This document shows positions 48,761-56,697 of a stretch of DNA of 59,283 bases, piece by piece. A model generated the notes under the pieces. The model was given only the letters and a program-made list of their open reading frames with translations, did not search any database and was not told the origin of the DNA. Source of the stretch: JAHEJX01 sp041605955 (GTDB lineage: Bacteria; Actinomycetota; Acidimicrobiia; Spongiisociales; UBA5794). The first letter of the stretch is position 1, and every line of letters starts with the position of its first letter. Location: positions 1-59,283 of the forward strand of contig JBFIXI010000017.1 in assembly GCA_041605955.1 (NCBI GenBank), written 5' to 3'. The position numbers and the translations under genes were made by a program.

Positions 48761-50347
48761 TCAAACCCCTGCTGGATCGGATCCCCGACTGGAGATCAAG
48801 CCGAGCACGATTCCCTCCACCACCGCCTTCCACGAGGCGTCGATGATGTTGGGGTGGACACCGACTGTTCCCCAAGAGTCGTCGCCGTTGCTGTGCTCGG
48901 TCAGCACGCGTACCCGGGCACTGGTGCCATCGCTCGAATCGAGATCGCGCACCCGATAGTCGATCAGCTTGATCGTGGCCAGCTCGGGGTAGGCGTCGAG
49001 CAGGGCGGCCCGCAAGGCCCGGTCGAGAGCGCTCACGGGCCCGTCGCCTTCGCGTGTCGTGACGATCCGCTCGTTGCCGACGTAGACCTTCACGGTGGCT
49101 TCGGCGACGACCCGATCGTCGTGGTGCTCCACAAATACCCGGTACGACTCCAGTTCGAAGAAGTCCTGCTTCCAGCCCTGGACTTCTCGCAACAACAGCT
49201 CGAAGGAGCCGTCGGCGGCTTCGAACTGGTAACCCTGGTGCTCCAGCTCCTTGATCCGGTCCACGACCTCTTGAGCTTGCTGGGCGGACAGCTGGAATCC
49301 CTGGGCGCGCGCCTTGGCCAGCACGGTTGAGCGCCCGGCGAGCTCCGAGACGACGATTCGGGTGTTGTTACCGACCTCGGTCGGGTCCATGTGCTCGTAG
49401 GCATCGGGACGCCGGACCAGCGCCGAGGTGTGAAGTCCGGCTTTGTGGGTGAATGCCGAGTTGCCTACGTAAGGCATGTGGGGATCCAACGTGAGGTTGA
49501 TGATCTCCGCAACGTGATGCGAGACCGTCGTCAACTTCTCGTACCGGTCCTGAGGGATGGTCTCCATCCCCATCTTGAGGCCCAGGTTGGGGATCAGCGT
49601 GCACAGATCGGCGTTGCCGGTGCGCTCGCCGTATCCGTTGATGCAGCCCTGGACCTGGTACACGCCTTCGAGGACGGCAGTGATCGAGTTGGCTACGGCC
49701 ATCCCGGAGTCGTTGTGGAAGTGGCATCCGAGCGTGGCGCTCCCGAGGGCTTCCCCGACCCTGCCGACGATACTCTGCACCTCGTGGGCCAGGAGCCCGC
49801 CGTTGGTATCGCACATGACGATGCGCTCGGCACCGGCATCGTGAGCCGCGGCGACCACTGCCAACGCAAAGTCCGGATTGGACCGATAACCATCGAAGAA
49901 GTGCTCCGCATCGAAGAACACCCGGCGCCCCTGGGACCGCAAGTACTCGATCGAGTCGGCCACCATCAACACCGCCTCCTCCTGGGAGGTGCGCAGCGCA
50001 TGTTCCACGTGGTAGTCCCAAGCCTTGCCTACGAGGCAGATGACGTCGGTCCCGGCGGCCAATAGGGCCGCCAGCTGCTCATCGTCGGCGGGATGGACCC
50101 CTTTGCGGCGGGTGGAGCCGAACGCCGTCAGGGTGGCATGCCGCATGTCCAGCTCGGTGCGGGCCCTGGCGAAGAACTCATCGTCCTTGGGGTTGGCGCC
50201 GGGCCAGCCTCCCTCGACATACGCCACCCCCAAATCGTCGAGGAGGCGTGCCACGGCAAGCTTGTCGGTGGCGGTCAGCGAGATGCCCTCCTGTTGCGTG
50301 CCGTCGCGCAAGGTGGTGTCGTAGATCTCTACTGCTGGCTGGGTCAT
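48761..50347 (-). CDS. cimA: (R)-citramalate synthase
   Basis: This enzyme of 528 residues belongs to the DRE-TIM metallolyases: YDTTLRDGTQQEGISL, EGGWPGANPKDDEFF, and the metal site in GCHFHNDSGMAVANS with NGYGERTGNADL. A LeuA-type allosteric domain follows (from about residue 380). The EGGWPG motif and length match CimA, which condenses pyruvate and acetyl-CoA to citramalate for isoleucine synthesis. The start is ATG 50347. The four-isoleucine leader peptide and terminator upstream confirm an isoleucine role independently. Confidence 0.93.
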   Translation of the reverse strand: MTQPAVEIYDTTLRDGTQQEGISLTATDKLAVARLLDDLGVAYVEGGWPGANPKDDEFFARARTELDMRHATLTAFGSTRRKGVHPADDEQLAALLAAGTDVICLVGKAWDYHVEHALRTSQEEAVLMVADSIEYLRSQGRRVFFDAEHFFDGYRSNPDFALAVVAAAHDAGAERIVMCDTNGGLLAHEVQSIVGRVGEALGSATLGCHFHNDSGMAVANSITAVLEGVYQVQGCINGYGERTGNADLCTLIPNLGLKMGMETIPQDRYEKLTTVSHHVAEIINLTLDPHMPYVGNSAFTHKAGLHTSALVRRPDAYEHMDPTEVGNNTRIVVSELAGRSTVLAKARAQGFQLSAQQAQEVVDRIKELEHQGYQFEAADGSFELLLREVQGWKQDFFELESYRVFVEHHDDRVVAEATVKVYVGNERIVTTREGDGPVSALDRALRAALLDAYPELATIKLIDYRVRDLDSSDGTSARVRVLTEHSNGDDSWGTVGVHPNIIDASWKAVVEGIVLGLISSRGSDPAGV

Positions 50348-50374
50348 GGTTCGCTCGAATCGTGATCGGGGCAG

Positions 50375-50398
50375 AAAAAAGCCCCCCGGGCGGAGGGC
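50375..50398 (-). terminator. Attenuator terminator of cimA
   Basis: Reading the minus strand, GCCCTCC (50398-50392) pairs with GGGGGGC (50387-50381, one G-U pair) around the loop GCCC, then six Ts (50380-50375). It is a classical intrinsic terminator placed 27 bases before the cimA ATG. Confidence 0.88.
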
Positions 50399-50402
50399 AA
50401 AG

Positions 50403-50431
50403 GGCGCACGCGCCGTCGACGGCGGTGCGCC
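50403..50431 (-). promoter_or_regulatory. Pause hairpin of the cimA attenuator
   Basis: On the minus strand GGCGCAC-CGCCG, loop TCGA, CGGCG-C-GTGCGCC forms a 12-bp stem with one bulged base. It starts at the last base of the leader-peptide stop codon, so a ribosome stalled at the Ile codons would disrupt its 5' arm. An alternative antiterminator pairing is not obvious by eye beyond GGCG with CGCC. Confidence 0.7.
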
Positions 50432-50463
50432 TAACGAATAATGATGATGTGGCGGTGCTCCAT
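50431..50463 (-). CDS. Isoleucine-rich leader peptide of cimA
   Basis: A ten-residue ORF reads MEHRHIIIIR and then TAG. Codons 6-9 are ATC ATC ATT ATT, four consecutive isoleucines, exactly the end product of the pathway that CimA starts. A terminator hairpin with a T tract follows. The ATG lies eight bases after the promoter's -10 box, so the peptide is probably made from a leaderless transcript start. Scarce charged Ile-tRNA would stall the ribosome and permit transcription into cimA. Confidence 0.88.
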   Translation of the reverse strand: MEHRHIIIIR

Positions 50464-50471
50464 CGCTCCGG

Positions 50472-50500
50472 AGTATGGAGGTCCAGGCGGAGAACGTCAA
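50472..50500 (-). promoter_or_regulatory. Promoter of the cimA leader
   Basis: On the minus strand TTGACG (50500-50495) and CATACT (50477-50472) are exactly 17 bases apart. The predicted transcription start coincides with the leader-peptide ATG at 50463. Confidence 0.8.
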
Positions 50501-50512
50501 GGTGGCGTGGCT

Positions 50513-50541
50513 CTGGCGACCACTGCAGGCACTGCTATCCT
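50513..50541 (+). promoter_or_regulatory. Promoter of the trpS leader
   Basis: CTGGCG (50513-50518) and TATCCT (50536-50541) are 17 bases apart. The -10 ends six bases before the leader-peptide ATG at 50548, so that transcript also appears leaderless. Confidence 0.6.
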
Positions 50542-50547
50542 CGCCGC

Positions 50548-50583
50548 ATGAAGCAGAACGGGCATTGGTGGTGGCGCAGCTGA
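50548..50583 (+). CDS. Tryptophan-rich leader peptide of trpS
   Basis: An 11-residue ORF reads MKQNGHWWWRS and then TGA, with three consecutive TGG codons (50566-50574). It precedes a terminator hairpin and then trpS, so a ribosome stalled for lack of charged Trp-tRNA would raise synthesis of the enzyme that charges it. Attenuator leader peptides are well known for trp biosynthetic operons; here the controlled gene is the synthetase. Confidence 0.88.
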   Translation: MKQNGHWWWRS

Positions 50584-50622
50584 GCTATCTCCGCGCGCCC
50601 TGATGCCACAGCACGCCGGAGG
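50573..50622 (+). promoter_or_regulatory. Competing RNA pairings of the trpS attenuator
   Basis: GGCGC (50573-50577, touching the last Trp codon) can pair with GCGCC (50595-50599). TCTCCG (50588-50593) can pair with CGGAGG (50617-50622), which shares bases with the 5' arm of the terminator. The second pairing is a plausible antiterminator that forms when a ribosome masks the first. Confidence 0.55.
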
Positions 50623-50645
50623 TCTCGGGCTCCGGCGTTTCTCTT
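50613..50645 (+). terminator. Attenuator terminator of trpS
   Basis: ACGCCGGAG (50613-50621) and CTCCGGCGT (50630-50638) form a perfect 9-bp stem with an 8-base loop, followed by a pyrimidine tract TTTCTCTT (50638-50645). It lies 40 bases before the trpS ATG. Confidence 0.82.
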
Positions 50646-50685
50646 GGTGCGGCTCCCGGACCTCCTCGAATCAGAAAGCACTCCT

Positions 50686-51675
50686 ATGAGCGAATCCCGC
50701 CAGACGGTCTTCTCCGGACTCCAGCCGACGGGGAACATTCACATCGGCAACTACTTGGGTGCCCTGGTCAACTGGGTGAAGCTCCAGGATGAATACGACA
50801 CCGTGTACTGCGTCGTCGACCTGCACGCCATCACCGTCAACTACGACCCGAAGGCATTTCAGAACGAACGCTTGCAGGCAGCCAAGGTGCTGATCGCCAG
50901 CGGCATCGACCCGCATCGCTCGCTGTTCTACTTCCAGAGCCAAGTGCCGCAGCATGCCGAGTTGTCGTGGATCCTGGGAACGATGACGCCGACCGGTGTG
51001 CTCAACCGGATGACCCAGTTCAAGGAGAAGGCCGAAGCGGCCGGTTCCAACCTGGGCCTGTACTCGTACCCGGTGCTCATGGCGGCCGACATCCTGCTCT
51101 ATCGCGCTCATCTGGTTCCGGTGGGCGACGACCAGCGGCAGCACCTCGAGATGACGCGCGACCTAGCCGAGCGGTTCAACAACCGATTTGGCGAGGTGTT
51201 TCCGGTTCCCGAGGCGCTGATTCCGGAGAAGTCGGCTCGGGTGATGTCACTCACCGACCCGACCGCGAAGATGTCGAAGTCGCATCCCAACGAGAGGAGC
51301 CGGGTCCTCATCCTGGACTCGCCCGACGTCATCCGCAAGAGGATCAAGTCGGCGGTCACGGACTCAGAGCCGACGGTGCGTTACGACTGGGACGCCAAGC
51401 CGGGGATCTCCAACCTGTTAGAGATCATGTCGGGCTGTACAGGGCGCAGCGTTGACGAGCTGGCGGCCGAGTTCAGGGACTCCGGATACGGCGCCTTCAA
51501 GGAGGCGGTGGCCGAGTCGGTGGTCAATCGGCTGGCCCCGGTGCGCAGCGCATTCCAGCAGCTGGATGATCGGGAGGTGGCTCGCATAATGCAGAAGGGG
51601 GCGTTGGACGCCCGCACTCGGGCCGAGGGATTTCAGCAGGAGATCCGCCGGGTCACCGGCCTGTTGGCGCCCTAG
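50686..51675 (+). CDS. trpS: Tryptophanyl-tRNA synthetase
   Basis: This class I synthetase of 329 residues has the HIGH-equivalent in SGLQPTGNIHIGNYLGAL, VGDDQRQHLEMTRDLA, and the KMSKS loop TAKMSKSHPN. The start ATG 50686 gives MSESRQTVFSGLQPTG; the open frame from 50644 lies in the attenuator. Control by the Trp leader peptide is strongly suggested. Confidence 0.96.
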   Translation: MSESRQTVFSGLQPTGNIHIGNYLGALVNWVKLQDEYDTVYCVVDLHAITVNYDPKAFQNERLQAAKVLIASGIDPHRSLFYFQSQVPQHAELSWILGTMTPTGVLNRMTQFKEKAEAAGSNLGLYSYPVLMAADILLYRAHLVPVGDDQRQHLEMTRDLAERFNNRFGEVFPVPEALIPEKSARVMSLTDPTAKMSKSHPNERSRVLILDSPDVIRKRIKSAVTDSEPTVRYDWDAKPGISNLLEIMSGCTGRSVDELAAEFRDSGYGAFKEAVAESVVNRLAPVRSAFQQLDDREVARIMQKGALDARTRAEGFQQEIRRVTGLLAP

Positions 51676-51681
51676 GCGCGG

Positions 51682-52032
51682 GTGACGGTCGAGGAGTATC
51701 TGCAGGGTGCGCCGGAGCCCCAGCGCAGCACGCTGCAGGCGCTGCGGGATTCGCTGCGCAAGCTGTTGCCGGATGCCGACGAGAGTCTCTCGTACGGGGT
51801 CCCCGCGTTCAAAGTGGTGGGGAAGCCGGTGGCGGGGTACGCCTACTTCAAGAATCATTGCAGCTACTTTCCGCATTCAGGCGGCGTGCTGACCAAGCTG
51901 GCGAGTGAGCTCGACGGCTACGAGTGGTCCAGAGGCACGCTCAGATTCTCCGTCGCCGAACCGCTTCCCGACTCGCTGCTAGCTCGTCTGGTGGAGACCA
52001 TGCTCATCGAGCTGGGCGATAGGGCCGACTGA
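51682..52032 (+). CDS. DUF1801-family protein
   Basis: The protein of 116 residues has the DUF1801/YdhG pattern: EEYLQGAPEPQRSTLQALRDSLRKLLPDADESLSYGVPAFKV, GYAYFKNHCSYFPHSGGV and GTLRFSVAEPLPDSLLARLV. The biochemical role of the family is unclear. It starts at GTG 51682, seven bases after trpS, and is likely co-transcribed. Confidence 0.82.
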   Translation: MTVEEYLQGAPEPQRSTLQALRDSLRKLLPDADESLSYGVPAFKVVGKPVAGYAYFKNHCSYFPHSGGVLTKLASELDGYEWSRGTLRFSVAEPLPDSLLARLVETMLIELGDRAD

Positions 52033-52109
52033 GCGCCGCCCGATCGAGGCCACGTCGTAGCGAACGAGACAACCCCATCAGAAGGGGGAATGGCGGTGAC
52101 CTCTGACTC

Positions 52110-52126
52110 GCCGGTGCCAAGCCGGC
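52110..52126. terminator. Weak hairpin between convergent DUF1801 and SRPBCC genes
   Basis: GCCGG (52110-52114) and CCGGC (52122-52126) form a 5-bp stem with a 7-base loop in the 99-base convergent gap. It is the only hairpin seen there and lacks a T tract. Confidence 0.3.
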
Positions 52127-52131
52127 ATCCG

Positions 52132-52839
52132 CTACGCGGTGCGCTCTGCCAGCCTCTTGATCTCGAGCATCATCTTGCGGCTCATCACGAACGTGACGAC
52201 CTCCATTGGGAAGCGCCGAAACACAAGGCGGCTCTTCCAATCCGGCGCGTAGTCATAGCGGCCCCTGGTCAGCAGTCGGCTTCCGCCGTCGGGACGGGGT
52301 TTGATGACGAACTGCCAAGTCGACATTCCCCAGCCCTCCTCGGCACCGATATCGACGGGCGACCCGAGAAGCACGAGAGCGTGCGAAGGATCCACGATCT
52401 CCAGTCGCAGCGGCGGTGCGGTCGGATGGAGGTAGATCTCGTCGCCAACCGCCGGATGCTGATGATCGGGAAGGATCTCTGTTGTATTGGTGATCCTGCA
52501 ACCAACCATGTTCTCGAGCGTTTGATAGGTGTAGAAGCCGCCGCGGCCCTGTCCGATCTGGGCGATCCAAGGCCAGACAGCGTCCGGCGGCGCGTCGACG
52601 GCGACTCCCAGTGTGTATGACCACTTGGGCTCGGGCACGAGCTCATCGCCAGGCAGCGAATCAGTTGCCTCGGTTCCTGCGGTGCCCCACTGCAGGCGCC
52701 TCCGTCCGATGAAAGGGGTGGCTACCAGGTTCAGGACAATGAGGGCGGCTCCCTCGAGTGCAGCGAGAACGCCCACACCGGGGGAGGGGGCCGCGCGATG
52801 TCTCCGCCGTCTGATGTCCGCATCCCGTACGGTCGCCAT
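52132..52839 (-). CDS. SRPBCC-like protein with N-terminal membrane segment
   Basis: The protein of 235 residues begins with a basic stretch and one hydrophobic segment (GVLAALEGAALIVLNLVATPFIG), then an SRPBCC/START-like ligand-binding fold (SYTLGVAVDAPPDAVWPWIAQIGQGRGGFYTYQTLENMVG, TWQFVIKPRPDGGSRLLTRGRYDY). The ligand is unknown. The ATG at 52839 is favoured because GAGGAGG lies five bases upstream; ATG 52869 has no such site. Confidence 0.7.
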   Translation of the reverse strand: MATVRDADIRRRRHRAAPSPGVGVLAALEGAALIVLNLVATPFIGRRRLQWGTAGTEATDSLPGDELVPEPKWSYTLGVAVDAPPDAVWPWIAQIGQGRGGFYTYQTLENMVGCRITNTTEILPDHQHPAVGDEIYLHPTAPPLRLEIVDPSHALVLLGSPVDIGAEEGWGMSTWQFVIKPRPDGGSRLLTRGRYDYAPDWKSRLVFRRFPMEVVTFVMSRKMMLEIKRLAERTA

Positions 52840-52957
52840 GGTGGCCTCCTCGATGTCCCCAACGATCATGCTGCCTCACCGTTGGATCATCTCCTAGGGC
52901 CGGACGTCCGTGGTAACGCGCCGAGAGACTCGATTACGCACCCGTCTCGAGGGCGCC

Positions 52958-54163
52958 CTACTCCACCTCGAGCGCCGGATCATGCCCCAGCACGTGTTGG
53001 GCGAAGTCGGCGATGCCGGAGATCGTCAAGTGGGATCGGATCGAATGCACGATATCGAAGGTATGGGTGGCGCCGGGCAGCTCGGCGTAGGCCACGACCT
53101 GGCGCGATGACGCCGCCAGCGCGGCGAAGAACTGGCGCGACTCTTGGGGAGGAACCACCGCATCCTGGGCGCCATGAATGATGAGCCATGGGGGAGCGTG
53201 GGTGCCGACGTGGTCCAGCGGAGAGGCGGCCCGGTAGGCGTGGGGCGCCTCGCCCTTGGTGGCCTTCATGACGAGATTGGGGATGAGCGGCCAATCGTCG
53301 CGGGTCTCGTTGCGATTGAGGAAGTCGTAGATGCCGTAGAGCGAGACGACTGCGGCGACACTGGTGTCGACGTCCTCGAACCCCGGCTGATGTCGGCCGT
53401 GGGTCAGCGCCGCCATCGCCGCCAAGTGTCCTCCCGCCGAACCTCCCGTGATCACTATGGCGTCGGGATCAGCGCCGAGTTCATGTCCCTCCCGCTTGAG
53501 GAAGGCAATGGCTTGCTTCACACCAACGAGGTGATCGGGAAAGGTCGCATCCGGCGACAGCGGATACGAGATGGCGGCGCAAATCCAGCCTCGTTCCGCC
53601 AGGCGGTCGATCAGTGGCCGCGCCTGCTGGCGCCGATTGCCTCCCCGCCAGCCACCCCCGTGGACCTGGAGCAGGATGGGGGCGTTGGCAGGACGGCCGT
53701 TGCGGGCGCGATAGAGGTCCAGATGGAGGCCCGGGGCGTATTCGATGTCTTCGATGCGCTCGAGATGAGCCGGGACTCGCCACGGCCAGGCGACCAGTGC
53801 TCGGGGCCAGTCGATGTCCCCTCTGCCGTTGGTGGAGATGCCCGCGGCGCCCAGTGCGGCTTGCATCGCTTCCTCGGTGCGGAAGGAGCGTTGGATCAGC
53901 AGCACGTAGATCCCCCAGGTGGCCAGGGTGAGCCAGAGGGCGATCCGGCCCGCCGGATGCTCGAGCGCTCCGGCCCAGATGAGAGCTCCGCCGACCACGA
54001 TTCGCAACACAACACGCAGCGGCACCAGCTCGGCTGTGACCAGCATCGGGATCCACAAAGGGCGCCGCAGTGGATGCACATCTGGGCCGGTGCGCCGCAA
54101 CGTGTTGAGCGCCGACAAGAACCCCACGGTGGCGATGAAGAAGAAGACGCTGGCCGCGATCAT
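52958..54163 (-). CDS. Alpha/beta-hydrolase (HSL-type esterase) with N-terminal membrane domain
   Basis: The protein of 401 residues starts with about three hydrophobic segments (to about residue 90). An esterase domain follows with oxyanion motif HGGGWRGGN, nucleophile TGGSAGGHLAA, acid HGAQDAVVPP and base GATHTFD. It probably hydrolyses small esters at the membrane. TAGGCT lies eight bases before the ATG, so it is probably leaderless. Confidence 0.85.
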   Translation of the reverse strand: MIAASVFFFIATVGFLSALNTLRRTGPDVHPLRRPLWIPMLVTAELVPLRVVLRIVVGGALIWAGALEHPAGRIALWLTLATWGIYVLLIQRSFRTEEAMQAALGAAGISTNGRGDIDWPRALVAWPWRVPAHLERIEDIEYAPGLHLDLYRARNGRPANAPILLQVHGGGWRGGNRRQQARPLIDRLAERGWICAAISYPLSPDATFPDHLVGVKQAIAFLKREGHELGADPDAIVITGGSAGGHLAAMAALTHGRHQPGFEDVDTSVAAVVSLYGIYDFLNRNETRDDWPLIPNLVMKATKGEAPHAYRAASPLDHVGTHAPPWLIIHGAQDAVVPPQESRQFFAALAASSRQVVAYAELPGATHTFDIVHSIRSHLTISGIADFAQHVLGHDPALEVE

Positions 54164-54171
54164 TCGATCAG

Positions 54172-54177
54172 AGCCTA
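54172..54177 (-). promoter_or_regulatory. -10 box TAGGCT for the membrane esterase gene (leaderless)
   Basis: On the minus strand TAGGCT ends eight bases before the ATG at 54163. Confidence 0.4.
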
Positions 54178-54228
54178 TCGGTTCGCCCCAGCGGCCCGTG
54201 TCACATCGCCGCCGGTGTCACATCGGCG

Positions 54229-55323
54229 CTAGCGAGCAGACTGCGTGAACCGCCGATAGGACTCGCCCCGCTCACCGGCGGTGCGCTCCCACCCCGTGAC
54301 CATCGTCGGCGGATCGGTGGCTATCAGGGTCGCGCTCCAGCGGTAGGTGGTCGGCCAGCGGCGGAACACAGGAACTACCCGGGTCATGACTCTCATCAAG
54401 AGCGGCAGGCCGCTGGGATGCCAGCCGTCACTCACATCCATGCCGAGCCGCACTTCGCGGCCTTCCCGGCTCAGGCTCCACCCGCCGGCCACGATCGGCG
54501 TGGTGTCGATCGCGATGTCCCAGTCGCCGGCGGCTTTGTCGCCGGGCTCCGTCGAGACGAGATCGGGAAACGGTGGATCGAACCGCAGCACAGCGCTGTG
54601 CCCATCGCATATCGCGGTGAGCGCTCGTAGCCCCTCCGGCTCCATGGTCGGCTCGCCATGGGAATCCTCTGCCGCCAGGAAGGTCACTCCGTCCTCGGTC
54701 GGGTTGACGTTGACGACAACTAGGTCGGAGGCCACCTTGATGAGGCGGCGCCGCAGCAGCCACTCGGCGGGCAGTCGGCCCGGTGAGGCGGTGCGACCAT
54801 CGATGCGGACTACCGGTTCCGGCCCCGTCCGGCGCAACAGATCGAACCGTGACATCCACACCAGTGGCAGGGCGCGAGGTGTGGTGATGGCAGCACCCAT
54901 CGGGGCGAGAAAGCCCGGCATGCGGCGCCGGCGGGCCCGTTCGCCGATACGCACCTCGATCAGTCGGCCGTCGACGTCGGTGAACCGCGCCTCGGCATCG
55001 ATGGCCGCGGGGCGTATCGCCAAGCGGGCGACTTCGAAGGTGCACTCCTCCCACGCCCCCAGCCCACCACCGATGGCGTACAGCTCTGGATCGAGGACCA
55101 GTCCCGGCTCGTAGTAGACGTCGGTCTTGCCGTCGACTCGCCGCGCCAAGAAGACAACCATCCCGGTGCCGTGCTGCGGGTCGTCGAAACCCTGGATCTC
55201 CAACCCTTGGTAGAAGGGGTCGTCGGCGATCTCGAGATTCAACATGCGATCGAGTAGCTCGATCTTGATCGAGAACGGCAGCAAGGGGCCGGGCCGGCTC
55301 GAATCTTCAGACGGTGGGGTCAT
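54229..55323 (-). CDS. Protein of unknown function, 364 residues
   Basis: This soluble-looking protein has no signal peptide or clear membrane segment. It is rich in beta-type segments (LEIQGFDDPQHGTGMVVFLARRVDG, VLDPELYAIGGGLGAWEECTFEVARLAI, DWDIAIDTTPIVAGGWSLSREGREVRLGMDVSDGWHPSGLP) and may contain two similar beta-sandwich halves. No family is recognised with confidence. GGGAGGAGAG lies about eight bases before the ATG, and coding bias is normal, so it is a real gene. It is transcribed divergently from the PLP enzyme. Confidence 0.7.
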   Translation of the reverse strand: MTPPSEDSSRPGPLLPFSIKIELLDRMLNLEIADDPFYQGLEIQGFDDPQHGTGMVVFLARRVDGKTDVYYEPGLVLDPELYAIGGGLGAWEECTFEVARLAIRPAAIDAEARFTDVDGRLIEVRIGERARRRRMPGFLAPMGAAITTPRALPLVWMSRFDLLRRTGPEPVVRIDGRTASPGRLPAEWLLRRRLIKVASDLVVVNVNPTEDGVTFLAAEDSHGEPTMEPEGLRALTAICDGHSAVLRFDPPFPDLVSTEPGDKAAGDWDIAIDTTPIVAGGWSLSREGREVRLGMDVSDGWHPSGLPLLMRVMTRVVPVFRRWPTTYRWSATLIATDPPTMVTGWERTAGERGESYRRFTQSAR

Positions 55324-55476
55324 CGTTCACTCTCCTCCCGATCCCTCTGCGCAGAACGCGCTCCACCTCAGCAACCTCCCCTCCAACCTGCTCCTCAGCC
55401 GCCGCGGCGACCAGAGGCCTTAGCCCTACCCGCCTTGGCCGGCCGGCTTGCCCAGACGGGGCGGCCGGCTCCGAGC

Positions 55477-55482
55477 TAGGTT
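55477..55482 (+). promoter_or_regulatory. -10 box TAGGTT for the PLP enzyme gene (leaderless)
   Basis: TAGGTT ends seven bases before the ATG at 55490, supporting that start over the one at 55448. Confidence 0.45.
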
Positions 55483-55489
55483 GCGGCCC

Positions 55490-56596
55490 ATGGAGGAGCT
55501 GTCGCCCGCCTCGTGGGTCATCGCCGCCGGCCGGACGCGCCAGCCGGGAGAGCCCCTCAACGTGCCCCCGGTCCCGGCCTCCAACTTCTATCTGCCCAGT
55601 GAGCGGGTCTACAGCCGCGGCGAGGGCACTCCCACCTCAGAGGCGCTGGAGGAGATCGTCGGCGGCCTCGAAGGCGGCCGGGCGCTGGCCTTTGCGTCGG
55701 GAATGGCCGCAGCAGCTGCCGTGCTGCACCGTCTGCCGATGGGTTCGGTGCTGGCGGTTCCCGAAGACCCGTATCACGGGGTCGCCGGGCTGACCGTCGA
55801 GGGCGAGGAACAGGGTCGGTGGAAGGTGATTCGGCTCGACCTGGCCGACACCGACGCCTGGCGGGAAGCTGCCCTGGCGGCCGACATGCTGTGGCTCGAG
55901 TCGCCGGCCAACCCACTGATCACGGTGGCAGATCTCCCCGCCATCTGCGGGGCGCCGCGCAAGCTGGGGACCGTAGTCGCCGTCGACTCCACGTTTGCCA
56001 CTCCGCTGGTCCAGCAGCCTCTCGAACTCGGTGCCGACATAGTGATGCACTCGGCCACCAAGTTCATCGGGGGCCACTCCGATCTGCTCGCCGGTCTCTT
56101 GGTCACCCGGAACCACTCGCTGTTCGACGAGCTATCCGAGCGGCGGAAGCTGACCGGAGCCATCGTGGGGGCCCTCGAGGCTTTTCTTGCCACCCGCGGC
56201 GCCCGCACTCTGGCGTTGCGCATGGAGAAGGCGCAACACAACGCCTTGATCCTGGCGGAGCGCCTCGAAGCCCATCCCCAGGTGGCCAAAGTGCGCTATC
56301 CGGGATTGCCCAGCCACGACACCCATGAGGCCGCCAGGAGCTTCATGCGAGGCTTCGGGGCGATGATGAGCTTCGAGACCACGGGCAGTGGGGAGCGGGC
56401 CAGCGCGGTGTGCGAGCGGGCCCGGCTCATCAATCACGCCACCAGCCTCGGCGGCATCGAGTCGACCATGGAACGGCGCGCCGTGATCCCCGGTCAGGAG
56501 ACAATTCCGCCCACGTTGATCCGCTTCAGCGTTGGATGCGAGGACGTCGAAGACCTGTGGGGCGACCTGACGCAGGCGCTGGAAGCTACCGCATAG
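55490..56596 (+). CDS. Cys/Met-metabolism PLP enzyme (cystathionine gamma-synthase-like)
   Basis: The protein of 368 residues belongs to the trans-sulfuration family: ALAFASGMAAAAAVL, DPYHGVAGL, WLESPANPLITVADL, VDSTFATPLVQQPLELGADIVMHSATKFIGGHSDLLAG with the PLP-lysine near residue 190, and NHATSLGGIESTMERRA. Cystathionine synthase, lyase and O-acylhomoserine sulfhydrylase activities cannot be separated by eye. The ATG at 55490 follows a TAGGTT -10 box by seven bases. Confidence 0.85.
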   Translation: MEELSPASWVIAAGRTRQPGEPLNVPPVPASNFYLPSERVYSRGEGTPTSEALEEIVGGLEGGRALAFASGMAAAAAVLHRLPMGSVLAVPEDPYHGVAGLTVEGEEQGRWKVIRLDLADTDAWREAALAADMLWLESPANPLITVADLPAICGAPRKLGTVVAVDSTFATPLVQQPLELGADIVMHSATKFIGGHSDLLAGLLVTRNHSLFDELSERRKLTGAIVGALEAFLATRGARTLALRMEKAQHNALILAERLEAHPQVAKVRYPGLPSHDTHEAARSFMRGFGAMMSFETTGSGERASAVCERARLINHATSLGGIESTMERRAVIPGQETIPPTLIRFSVGCEDVEDLWGDLTQALEATA

Positions 56597-56697
56597 CGGC
56601 GGCCGTGGCCCGGTCGGTCGAGGTCGGTCATTGAGGACCTGACCGAACCCATCACTGGTACCCTGAACCCGCTGGCGTCATTCTGAAGGGGTCGTCC

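Noticed and set aside
56631..56664. TTGAGG and TACCCT as a guaB3 promoter
   Set aside because: The 22-base spacing is too long for a normal promoter; TACCCT alone may be a -10 but this is not firm.
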